Below are positions 1 to 8,600 of a DNA stretch of 64,000 nucleotides, one piece after another. The number at the start of each line of letters is the position of its first letter. The stretch's first letter is position 1. The translations under genes were made by a program, and so were the position numbers. Below the pieces are notes generated by a model. That model did not search any database. It was not told where the DNA came from and saw nothing but the letters and a program-made list of their open reading frames with translations. The stretch comes from Flavobacteriales bacterium (GTDB lineage Bacteria > Bacteroidota > Bacteroidia > Flavobacteriales > UBA1820). The DNA is taken from contig QALN01000009.1 in NCBI GenBank assembly GCA_003150615.1, positions 62,001 to 126,000 of the forward strand, in the 5' to 3' direction.

Positions 1-1
1 G

Positions 2-544
2 GTCGTGGTGTACGGAACAAGCATCACGCAAGGCGGATGCGCCAACCGCCCCGGAATGTCGTACACATCGATATTGTCGCGAAAAATGAACCGCGAATTC
101 ATAAACCTAGGTTTTTCGGGCAATGGCCGTCTGGACTACGAAATAGCTCGTCTGATGGCCGAAAAAGACGCTTCGTGCTTCATTCTGGACAATATGGCAA
201 ACTGTACTGCTCCAATGCTAGACCGGCTCGAAGGCTTTATAAAAATACTTAGGGAAAAACACCCGGAAACACCGATACTGCTTCTCGGTAACGCACGCTA
301 TACATTCACCAGGTTCAATACCGTAAGCGCTAAGGAAGTGGCGGAAAAAGACAACCGCCTGTCCGAAATATACAACAAGCTCCGCCGTACGGACAAAAAC
401 CTGTACTATATGTCTGCACAGGATCTCATAGGGAATGATGAGGAAGCCACCGTGGACGGCACTCACTTCACGGACCTGGGTTTTATACGCATGTCGGATG
501 CCATTTATCCGCTTTTGGACAAGATAGTGCGCAAGACCGAATAA
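2..544 (+). CDS. SGNH/GDSL hydrolase family protein, 5'-truncated
   Basis: This is the C-terminal catalytic part of a secreted-type SGNH esterase/lipase. The reading frame is open to the window edge, so the true start lies upstream and the GTG at 5 should not be taken as the start. Block I with the nucleophile Ser reads GTSITQGG near the first visible residues. Block III is GFSGNG, and the Asp-His pair of block V is in DGTHFTDLGF near the C-terminus. The spacing matches the GDSL_3 type hydrolases of Bacteroidetes, usually about 350-400 aa with an N-terminal beta-domain that would lie outside the window. The substrate cannot be told; polysaccharide deacetylation is a common role of the family. 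The class is clear, the precise function is not. Confidence 0.85.
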   Translation, partial: VVVYGTSITQGGCANRPGMSYTSILSRKMNREFINLGFSGNGRLDYEIARLMAEKDASCFILDNMANCTAPMLDRLEGFIKILREKHPETPILLLGNARYTFTRFNTVSAKEVAEKDNRLSEIYNKLRRTDKNLYYMSAQDLIGNDEEATVDGTHFTDLGFIRMSDAIYPLLDKIVRKTE

Positions 545-680
545 ACGTGTGATGTAAACAGCACGTTAAGTATATGTGAAATACATCCCTCACCGGAGTA
601 TTTTCCTTATTTTTACACTCGCGTCGGATTCTGCGGATGCGGAAAAAAAGAATATCGAAAGGGGATATAATACAATAAAA

Positions 681-2162
681 ATGCTCAAAAACACCCTGCA
701 ACAAAAGCTCTCGCAGCGTTTCTCGCCTTCGCAGATACAGCTGATGAACATGCTCGCCCTGCCTACGGTGGCTTTCGAACAATACCTTGCCGACGAACTG
801 GAATCCAACCCCGCCCTCGATGAAATAACGTCCGCCCAGGACGATTATACCCAGGACGCTGACAATGCGGCAGAACAGGATACTGACGAAAACGACTACA
901 CGCCTGAAGCATCATCCGACGATTTCGACATACAGGATTACATGTTCGACGACGAAGACCCCGATTACGTGCCATCGTCATCCTCGAGCGACACGTCGGG
1001 CGACCGCAATTCATTCATTGCCTCGCAAAGCGGACAGGAGTCATTTACGGCGCATCTGCTCGAACAGCTTTCACTGGAAAACCTTTCCGAACGCCAAATG
1101 ACCATAGGCCGCTACATAATCGGCAATATCGACTCCGACGGATATCTGCGCACCGACCTGATGTCCGTTTCCGACGATCTGGCATTTACCGCCTCGATGG
1201 ACGTTTCCACGGAAGAAATAAAACAAGTGCTTTCCGTTATCCAGAGTTTCGACCCTCCCGGCGTGGGCGCTACCTCGCTACAGCAATGCTTGTCGATACA
1301 GCTATCGTCCATGGCTCCGTCACCTGCTGTCGACTTGGCCAAAAGAATCGTCGATGAAGCTTTCGACGATCTGGGCAAAAAAAACTTCGACAGGCTCGCC
1401 GAACGTCTGGGATGTACACGAGGACAACTTTCGGACGCGGTAAACGAAATAGCGAGGCTGAACCCGAAACCGGGGAACAGCTACTCGCAAAACACATCGT
1501 CCCCGTCACAACTCCAGGTAACTCCGGACTTTATAATCCGCGTCGAAGACGGCCAGGTCGAAATAACCCTGGCACAAGGCAATACTCCCCGGTTGAAAAT
1601 ATCGCCCGAATATTCAGGGATGCTCGCACGGCTGGACAGAACGGACGGCAAAACCCGCAAGGAAAAGGATACGGCCGCATTCATAAAAAACAAAATAGAC
1701 TCTGCCCGCTGGTTTATAGATGCCGTACGCCAAAGAAGGAACACTCTGATGCTGATAATGGAATCTATTGTCCGCCGGCAAAAAGAATACCTGCTTTCCG
1801 GCGATGTGTCCGACCTGCGCCCTTTGGGACTTAAGGACATAGCCTCGGACGTGGGAATGGACATATCGACCATATCGCGGGTAGTATCGCAGAAATACGC
1901 TGACACGCCTTACGGAACCATGAGCCTGAAAAACTTTTTCAGCGATGCGGCCGTAAACGAAAAAGGCGAAGACATATCCACCCGCGAGGTAAAAGAAGCC
2001 CTACGTGAAATTATAAGTTCGGAAGACAAGAATTCCCCGCTTACCGACGAACAACTTACTTCCATATTGTCGGACAAAGGATACAGAATAGCCCGCCGTA
2101 CCACGGCAAAATACAGGGAAAGCCTAGGTTTCCCCACTGCCCGCCTGCGCAGGGAACTGTAA
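681..2162 (+). CDS. rpoN: RNA polymerase sigma-54 factor
   Basis: Sigma-54 directs RNA polymerase to -24/-12 promoters and needs an AAA+ activator; no activator is encoded in the window. The 493-aa product starts with the glutamine-rich activator-interaction region (MLKNTLQQKLSQRF). A long acidic, Ser/Asp-rich region II follows (about 50-120), then the core-binding domain and the DNA-binding domain. The RpoN box is ARRTTAKYRE at about 471-480, one change from the usual ARRTVAKYRE. I chose the ATG at 681 because family members begin at this MLK; the frame is open further up to a GTG at 576, but that extension does not resemble the family. The next gene starts 31 bp downstream and may be co-transcribed. 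Confidence 0.95.
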   Translation: MLKNTLQQKLSQRFSPSQIQLMNMLALPTVAFEQYLADELESNPALDEITSAQDDYTQDADNAAEQDTDENDYTPEASSDDFDIQDYMFDDEDPDYVPSSSSSDTSGDRNSFIASQSGQESFTAHLLEQLSLENLSERQMTIGRYIIGNIDSDGYLRTDLMSVSDDLAFTASMDVSTEEIKQVLSVIQSFDPPGVGATSLQQCLSIQLSSMAPSPAVDLAKRIVDEAFDDLGKKNFDRLAERLGCTRGQLSDAVNEIARLNPKPGNSYSQNTSSPSQLQVTPDFIIRVEDGQVEITLAQGNTPRLKISPEYSGMLARLDRTDGKTRKEKDTAAFIKNKIDSARWFIDAVRQRRNTLMLIMESIVRRQKEYLLSGDVSDLRPLGLKDIASDVGMDISTISRVVSQKYADTPYGTMSLKNFFSDAAVNEKGEDISTREVKEALREIISSEDKNSPLTDEQLTSILSDKGYRIARRTTAKYRESLGFPTARLRREL

Positions 2163-2193
2163 AACACAAAATACTAACGGCAACCCGGACACA

Positions 2194-2835
2194 GTGAAAA
2201 ACAGCGAAAACATATTCTGGAAAATAATATCGGCATTATTCAATCCGATAGCGGTGCCATTGTGGGCCGTAGTGCTTTATTACGTATCGGCACAGAGGCC
2301 TTTTACGTTAATCGAGGCGGTGTACACTGCTGGAGTAGTGGCTATGGCCACCATTGCCATACCGGTACCGGTAATGCTGGTGCTCAAAGGTGCAGGAAAG
2401 ATAGAAAGCCTCGGGCTTAGAAATGCTTACGAACGGCGTCTGCCGCTTCTGATGATATGTATCCTGCTTATGGCGGCGCTGAGGTTTTACCTGATAGGAC
2501 GCGTATCGCCGGAAGTAACCCTATGCCTTGCCGCCGCCACCGCATCGCTTTTTATAACATATATTTCCCTGTACTGGGACAAGATAAGCCTGCATGCAAT
2601 GGGCATATCGGGCCTGGTGTGTTTTATGTTCATGCTGATGTATAAATGGGGCTGGCCGTTAAGTGCGGCATTGCCGGTCGCGGCAGTCATGCTCGCGGTT
2701 TACGACATAGTAGTCATGGCCCGCATGGAACTAGGCCGTCACAACTGGCGGCAGATAATACTCGGCACCATAGTCGGAGGAGTGCCGCAAGTATTGGCTT
2801 TCGCCCTCCTGTACCAGGGCGGAGGACGGTTCTGA
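2194..2835 (+). CDS. PAP2-like integral membrane protein
   Basis: A 213-aa protein with six or so hydrophobic segments and a GTG start (MKNSENIFWK). The segments KISLHAMGISGL (about 128-139) and MELGRHNWRQIILGTIVGG near the C-terminus resemble the SxHA and SR...H...D blocks of type 2 phosphatidic acid phosphatases. The motifs are incomplete (no clear KXXXXXXRP block), so catalysis is uncertain. In Bacteroidales such proteins are usually placed in the PAP2 superfamily and could act on lipid phosphates, for example undecaprenyl pyrophosphate recycling or lipid A dephosphorylation. It follows rpoN by 31 bp and ends just before a bidirectional terminator. Confidence 0.6.
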   Translation: MKNSENIFWKIISALFNPIAVPLWAVVLYYVSAQRPFTLIEAVYTAGVVAMATIAIPVPVMLVLKGAGKIESLGLRNAYERRLPLLMICILLMAALRFYLIGRVSPEVTLCLAAATASLFITYISLYWDKISLHAMGISGLVCFMFMLMYKWGWPLSAALPVAAVMLAVYDIVVMARMELGRHNWRQIILGTIVGGVPQVLAFALLYQGGGRF

Positions 2836-2860
2836 CAAAACAATACGTAATGATAAACAA

Positions 2861-2895
2861 AAAATCGGGAAGGCCGTTTCGGCCTTCCCGATTTT
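2861..2895. terminator. Bidirectional intrinsic terminator
   Basis: A perfect 15-bp inverted repeat (arms 2861-2875 and 2881-2895, 5-nt loop) has A-runs on the left and T-runs on the right. It lies between the convergent PAP2-like gene and porT-like gene and can serve both. Confidence 0.9.
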
Positions 2896-2914
2896 TTCTG
2901 CACGCGCAGAGTGT

Positions 2915-3658
2915 TTAAAGTATATACACCAAAAGCCCGAAGTTGAGACTACGCGTGTCTTCAAGCCCCGGAACATCCTGCACCAGGGACGATTTAAACA
3001 ACGAATTGATAGTGTAATCAGCTTTCAGAGTAAATTTGCCGTATCCAACCTGAAGATTGGCCGTGAACAACCAGTTTTCCAGATAAGGCAGGTTGTAATA
3101 GCGGACTTTCATGTAATCGTTCTTAACGGTAGCATGCGTACGCACAACCCACGAAGGCGTCACACCGGCATAAACCCTCCAGAAACGGTATTTTTCAGCC
3201 GTCGAACCACGGAAACGCAGCTGTATTGGAAAATCTATGCTCTGCATGGAAAAGCGGTTGTTTTTGAACTGGTCGCTATCCATTATACTTATCAACGGAC
3301 CGCTGTCGTTTTTTGTCATGGACAGGTTGGTATAATAAGTATGGAATGAATAACCCACACCTACGCCTAAACCGATGTTTCGCCGTTTGTTCAAAGGAAT
3401 ATCCCGCACATATCCGAACGAAATGGTATTGGGAAACGAATACTGGTTCATCTGCTGCGGCATGGAAGTAAGCACGTTGTACGTAAGCGCCACGAACAAC
3501 TGGTCATCCAGATATCGCGGCCCTTTCCCACGCACGAAACTGGAAAACATACTTTTGTTCTCGTCCGCCTGCTGGGAGTAGGAATATCCCGAAGGTATCA
3601 GAGCCGCCGCGCAAAACAACACGGAAGCTGTTATCGAAAATAATGACTTACGTTTCAT
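2915..3658 (-). CDS. PorT-like outer-membrane beta-barrel protein
   Basis: A 247-aa protein with an N-terminal signal peptide (hydrophobic core about 8-26, ending near SYSQQ). The body consists of alternating beta-strands typical of small outer-membrane barrels. The segments DQLFVALTYNVL, SFGYVRDIPLNKRRNIGLG, YSFHTYYTNL, IDFPIQLRFRGS and YRFWRVYAGV match the pattern of the PorT/gliding-motility family. That family takes part in type IX secretion in some Bacteroidetes, and also includes many porin-like relatives without that role. It lies 18 bp downstream of asnS on the same strand and is probably co-transcribed with it. No other type IX secretion gene is in the window, so T9SS membership is only inferred. 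Confidence 0.8.
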   Translation of the reverse strand: MKRKSLFSITASVLFCAAALIPSGYSYSQQADENKSMFSSFVRGKGPRYLDDQLFVALTYNVLTSMPQQMNQYSFPNTISFGYVRDIPLNKRRNIGLGVGVGYSFHTYYTNLSMTKNDSGPLISIMDSDQFKNNRFSMQSIDFPIQLRFRGSTAEKYRFWRVYAGVTPSWVVRTHATVKNDYMKVRYYNLPYLENWLFTANLQVGYGKFTLKADYTINSLFKSSLVQDVPGLEDTRSLNFGLLVYIL

Positions 3659-3676
3659 GACATTATATTTTTAGGT

Positions 3677-5110
3677 TTAAAATTCTGCGCTTTGCGGATA
3701 ACGCGGGAACGGTATCACGTCACGTATGTTGCCCATGCCGGTTACGAACTGAACCAGACGTTCGAATCCGAGTCCGAAGCCCGAATGCGGAGCCGTTCCA
3801 AAACGACGGGTATCGAGATACCACCACAGCTCCTTTTCGTTCATGCCCATCTTTCTGACTTTTTCCATCAGCATATCGTAACGCTCCTCACGCTGGCTTC
3901 CGCCCACAATCTCGCCGATTCCCGGAAAAAGCACATCCATGGCGCGAACGGTCTTGCCGTCGTCGTTAAGACGCATGTAAAAAGCCTTTATTTCTGCCGG
4001 ATAATCGTACAGTATTACAGGACATCCGAAATGTTTTTCCACCAGGTAACGTTCGTGTTCGCTCTGAAGGTCCATGCCCCATCCCGTGACCGGATATTTG
4101 AATTTATTCTTTTTCGCCGGTTTGCTGTCCATAAGGATATCGATAGCTTCGGTATAGCTTACACGCTTGAAGTCATGCTTCAAAACGAAATCCAACTTTT
4201 CCAGAAGGCCCATTTCCGAACGTTCGGCAGCCGGCTTCTGGCTCTCTGTCTTGCGGAAACGCTCGTCGAGATATTCCAAGTCGTCCTTGCAGCGCTCCAT
4301 TACGTCGCGGATAACGCTTTTTATGAAATCTTCGGCAAGGTCCATGTTTTCTTCCAGCTCCGCAAAAGCCACTTCAGGCTCTATCATCCAGAACTCGGCC
4401 AAATGACGCGAAGTGTTGGAGTTTTCTGCGCGGAACGTCGGCCCGAACGTGTACACCTGTCCCAATGCCATAGCGTACGTTTCAGCCTCGAGTTGTCCGG
4501 AAACCGTCAGGTTGGTCTGGCGGCCGAAAAAGTCCTTTGAAAAATCAACCGCCCCGGATTCGCACTTAGGCGCGCCCTCGTGCGGCAATACCGACACGCC
4601 GAACATTTCTCCCGCTCCTTCGCAGTCCGAACCTGTTATTATCGGCGCGTTGAAATAAAAGAACCCTTTCGATGCGAAATACCGGTGTATAGCCTGCGCA
4701 GCTGTCGAACGCACGCGCATAACCGCCCCGAAAAGGTTGGTGCGCGGACGCAAATGGGCTATTTCACGCAAAAATTCCAAAGAATGTGCTTTCGGCTGCA
4801 ACGGATATTCGTCCGGATTGGCCTCGCCAAGTATTTCGAGCCTGCCGACAAGCAATTCGTAGTCCTGCCCCTTACCCTGGCTTTCTTTCAATACTCCTTC
4901 CGCAGATATGCACGTTCCGGCGTACAAACGTTTTATGTCGGATGCCGGATGATTTTCCTGATTTATTACGCACTGGAGGTTCTTTACGCTCGACCCGTCG
5001 TTAAGGGCTATGAACATATCGTTGCGGAAAGTCCTGACCCATCCGCTTACCTTTACTTCCTTTCCGAGAGCCTCTCCCGTGAGCAGCTCGCTGATTTTCG
5101 TGCGTTTCAT
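3677..5110 (-). CDS. asnS: Asparagine--tRNA ligase
   Basis: A class IIb aminoacyl-tRNA synthetase that charges tRNA-Asn. The 477-aa product has an N-terminal OB-fold anticodon-binding domain ([21 protein letters not shown]). The class II catalytic core follows: motif 2 around [21 protein letters not shown] and motif 3 near the end ([11 protein letters not shown]). Length and motifs are normal for Bacteroidales AsnS. I chose the ATG at 5110, preceded by a purine-rich stretch; a TTG at 5128 in frame would add six residues, mostly lysine, and is less likely. The porT-like gene follows 18 bp downstream. Confidence 0.97.
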   Translation of the reverse strand: MKRTKISELLTGEALGKEVKVSGWVRTFRNDMFIALNDGSSVKNLQCVINQENHPASDIKRLYAGTCISAEGVLKESQGKGQDYELLVGRLEILGEANPDEYPLQPKAHSLEFLREIAHLRPRTNLFGAVMRVRSTAAQAIHRYFASKGFFYFNAPIITGSDCEGAGEMFGVSVLPHEGAPKCESGAVDFSKDFFGRQTNLTVSGQLEAETYAMALGQVYTFGPTFRAENSNTSRHLAEFWMIEPEVAFAELEENMDLAEDFIKSVIRDVMERCKDDLEYLDERFRKTESQKPAAERSEMGLLEKLDFVLKHDFKRVSYTEAIDILMDSKPAKKNKFKYPVTGWGMDLQSEHERYLVEKHFGCPVILYDYPAEIKAFYMRLNDDGKTVRAMDVLFPGIGEIVGGSQREERYDMLMEKVRKMGMNEKELWWYLDTRRFGTAPHSGFGLGFERLVQFVTGMGNIRDVIPFPRYPQSAEF

Positions 5111-5349
5111 CTTTTTCTTTTCCTTCAAAAAATTATTTCATTCTTTAATGTTCATATATGCGGCGCAACCCGATGTGTACCGCATATCATGCAAAATTGA
5201 TGATTTTTGGTCAAATAACATATTTTTTTGCATAGAAAATAGATATGGAGCAAATAGTAAAGGCAAAAACCGCCATTATTCACACCGATACGATTTTAAT
5301 GTTAAATTAGTGTTGTTTCGGATGTTTTTTCTGATTTTTTGAAAAAACA

Positions 5350-5380
5350 TTTGCTGTTTGCCAAAGAACCCATATATTTG
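5350..5380 (+). promoter_or_regulatory. Bacteroidetes-type sigma-A promoter
   Basis: The -33 box TTTG (5350-5353) and -7 box TATATTTG (5373-5380) are separated by exactly 19 nt, a perfect match to the Bacteroidetes consensus TTTG-N19-TAnnTTTG. It would start RNA near 5387, about 225 nt upstream of gltB. Confidence 0.85.
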
Positions 5381-5386
5381 TTGCCA

Positions 5387-5540
5387 TATTTACAACGAAG
5401 GAAATGATAGTCAGCATTAATATGAACAATAATTGGAGGCCCTCCCTGCGTAACACGCAGCCGTGAGCAAAGCAGACATATACGTTCATATTGAGATTTG
5501 AAAATGTCTGCCGCTCCTGCGGCGGGCATTTTTGATTTTT
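5387..5540 (+). ncRNA. Candidate structured leader or small RNA upstream of gltB
   Basis: The stretch between a perfect promoter and a strong terminator has no credible reading frame but folds well. A 9-bp helix pairs 5419-5427 with 5484-5492 and encloses a four-pair hairpin (5435-5438 with 5442-5445) and a six-pair hairpin (5446-5451 with 5455-5460). The RNA ends at a 14-pair terminator stem with a T-run. This gives a transcript of about 150 nt. It is either an independent small RNA or an attenuated 5' leader controlling gltB, whose start is 70 nt further on. I do not recognise the family. The boundaries are inferred. Confidence 0.6.
5501..5540 (+). terminator. Intrinsic terminator before gltB
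   Basis: A stem of 14 pairs, two of them G-U (5501-5514 with 5519-5532, loop TCCT), runs into TTTGATTTTT. It lies between the leader promoter and gltB, so read-through must be regulated or gltB must have another promoter. Confidence 0.75.
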
Positions 5541-5610
5541 AAGACGCATGTACAAACAGTACGGCACAGGGAGAAAAATTTACAACTTTTAAAACCGGTT
5601 ACAACAGAAA

Positions 5611-8600
5611 ATGAACATTTACGAAAAAGAAGGACTGTACGACCCATCCAACGAACACGACGCCTGTGGCGTAGGCATGCTGGTGAACATTCACGGAGGC
5701 AAAAGCCACCAGATAGTGGAGTCCGCCCTTAAGATACTGGAGAATATGCGACACCGCGGGGCGGAAGGAGCCGACAACAAAACCGGCGACGGAGCGGGCA
5801 TAATGCTCCAGATACCTCATGAATTTATCCTACTGCAGGGCATACCCGTACCGGAAAAAGGGAAATACGGTACCGGGCTCGTTTTCCTGCCTAAAGACGG
5901 GAAAAAACAACAGGAAATTCTGGGCATAATGATAGAAGAAGCGGAAAAAGCAGGCCTGTCGGTAATGCACATCCGTAAAGTGCCGGTAGATTCCGACATA
6001 CTCGGCCGTGAAGCGAGACAGGCCGAACCCGACATAAAACAAATATTCATAACCGGCACAGAAGACCAGAACGAACTCGAACTCAAATTGTACATCCTGC
6101 GCAAGCGGGTAGAGTCGAGGGTTTCGGCATTACAGCCGGAAACAAAACGCGACTTTTATATCTGTTCGCTGTCCACCAGACGGATAATCTACAAAGGCAT
6201 GCTCGAAACGATGCAGCTGAGGCATTACTTCCCCGACCTGTCGGATGAGTATTTCACAAGCGGACTGGCATTGGTGCACTCGCGCTTTTCCACCAACACG
6301 TTCCCCACATGGAGCCTTGCCCAACCGTTCCGGCTTCTGGCCCACAACGGCGAGATAAATACCGTCCGGGGCAATCGTGCCTGGACCGAGGCGCGTCAGA
6401 CGGCTTTCGCCGGCGCTTTTCCGGGAAAAATGGAAGATATCATCCCGATAATACAACCGGGAATGAGCGACAGCGCGTCTTTGGACAACATATTCGAATT
6501 TATGATAGCTTCGGGGCTTTCCCTACCCCACGCAATGGCCATGCTCGTACCGGAGAGTTTCAACGAAAAGAACCCTATATCGGACGACCTTAAAGCCTTC
6601 TACGAGTACAATTCCATACTCATGGAAGCATGGGACGGACCTGCCGCACTGCTTTTCTCCGACGGACGATACGCAGGAGGCATGCTCGACCGCAACGGGT
6701 TACGCCCGGCGCGCTACGCCATAACAAAAAGCGGCATGATGGCCGTGGCTTCGGAAGTGGGAGTCATAGATTTCGAACCGGAAGAGATAAGCGAAAAAGG
6801 ACGCCTGCAACCCGGCAAAATCATCATGGTCGACACCGAAGAGGGCAAAGTGTACTACGACCATGAGATAAAGCAAACGCTTTGCGACGCTTACCCGTAC
6901 CGCAAATGGCTTTCCGCCAACCGCGTCGAACTCGACGAACTCAAGTCAGGCCGCAAAATACCCCGCAGTGTCGACGATTTCCAAAAGCGCCTGCGGGCGT
7001 TCGGATACAGCCGGGAAGACATCGAACGGGTTATATCGCCCATGTGCTCCACCGCTGCCGAGCCTACGGCTTCGATGGGTAACGACACCCCACTGGCGGT
7101 TTTATCCGACAAACCCCAGCTTCTGTACAACTATTTCCGCCAGCAGTTCGCTCAGGTTACCAACCCGCCGATAGACCCTTTGCGCGAAGGACTCGTGATG
7201 AGCCTTACGGAATACATCGGCGCTGTGGGCGGAAACATACTAACCCCGGATGAGAGCCACTCGAAAATGATATGCCTGCGCCACCCGGTACTGACCAACA
7301 CCCAACTGGACCTGTTATGCAATATTCGCTACAAAGGATTCAATGCCGTAAAACTACCCATGGTGTTCCGCGCAGCTGACGGACCTGGCGGCATGAAAAA
7401 AGCGCTCGACAACTTGTGCCGCAACGCTGAAAAGGCTATCGACGAAGGCGCCAACTACATAATCCTGTCGGACCGCACGGTAGACGCGAAAAACGCAGCC
7501 ATACCATCCATTTTGGCCGTGAGCGCCGTTCACCATTATCTCGTATCGGTACAAAAGCGAGTGCAGACGGCACTTATAGTTGAAACGGGCGAAATGAGAG
7601 AAGTGATGCACGCCGCGCTTCTTCTAGGCTACGGAGCCAGCGCTATAAACCCGTACATGGCTTTCGCCGTACTGGACGATCTGGTAACGAAAAAAGAATT
7701 GCAACTGGACGCCGACACAGCCGAGAAAAATTATGTAAAAGCCCTGTGCAAGGGGCTTCTGAAGATAATAAGCAAAATGGGCATAAGTACGATACGCAGT
7801 TACCGCGGCGCCCGCCTTTTCGAAGCCGTAGGCCTGTCAGGCGAACTTATGAATTCGTACTTCGGCGGAACGTCAAGCGGCGCAGGAGGCATCGGCCTGA
7901 ACGAGATAGCCGAAGATGCCATTAAAAGGCACGCCGAAGGTTTCGACGCCGATATTTCCGGCATATTGCCTCACGAAGGCGTATACAGTTACCGCAAGGA
8001 CGGCGAGAAACACGCATGGAATCCCGAAACCATTTCCACACTGCAACTGGCCACGAAACTCGGCAGTTACGGCAAGTTCAAGGAATATTCGCGTCATGTG
8101 GACGAAAAGGAAAAACCGGTGTTCCTGCGCGATTTCCTGGGCTTTAAAAAGCGTAAGCCTATACCGCTGGACAAAGTGGAACCGGCATCCGAAATAATGA
8201 AACGCTTTGTCACCGGAGCCATGAGCTTCGGGGCTATAAGCAAGGAAGCTCACGAGGCAATGGCCCTGGCCATGAACAAGATACACGGCCGTAGCAACAC
8301 TGGCGAAGGAGGTGAGGACGAAGAACGTTTTTCCGCCACACAGGACGGAATTCCGATGCGTTCGGCTATAAAACAAGTCGCATCCGGGCGTTTCGGCGTC
8401 ACGGCGCAGTACCTGGTATCGGCCGACGAAATACAGATAAAAGTGGCACAAGGAGCCAAACCGGGCGAAGGAGGCCAGCTTCCGGGCTTTAAAGTGGACA
8501 AAGTTATAGCCAAAACGCGGCATTCGATGCCGGGCATATCTCTCATTTCCCCGCCTCCGCACCACGATATTTACTCTATCGAGGACCTGGCGCAACTCAT

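Noticed and set aside
5387..5540. SRP (4.5S) RNA as identity of the gltB leader RNA
   Set aside because: The conserved SRP apical sequence (GGAAGG...AGCAGCC type) is absent. 6S RNA cannot be excluded by eye and is left open.
5307..5567. Small open frame on the minus strand upstream of gltB
   Set aside because: It crosses the promoter, folded RNA and terminator on the other strand and has no family likeness.
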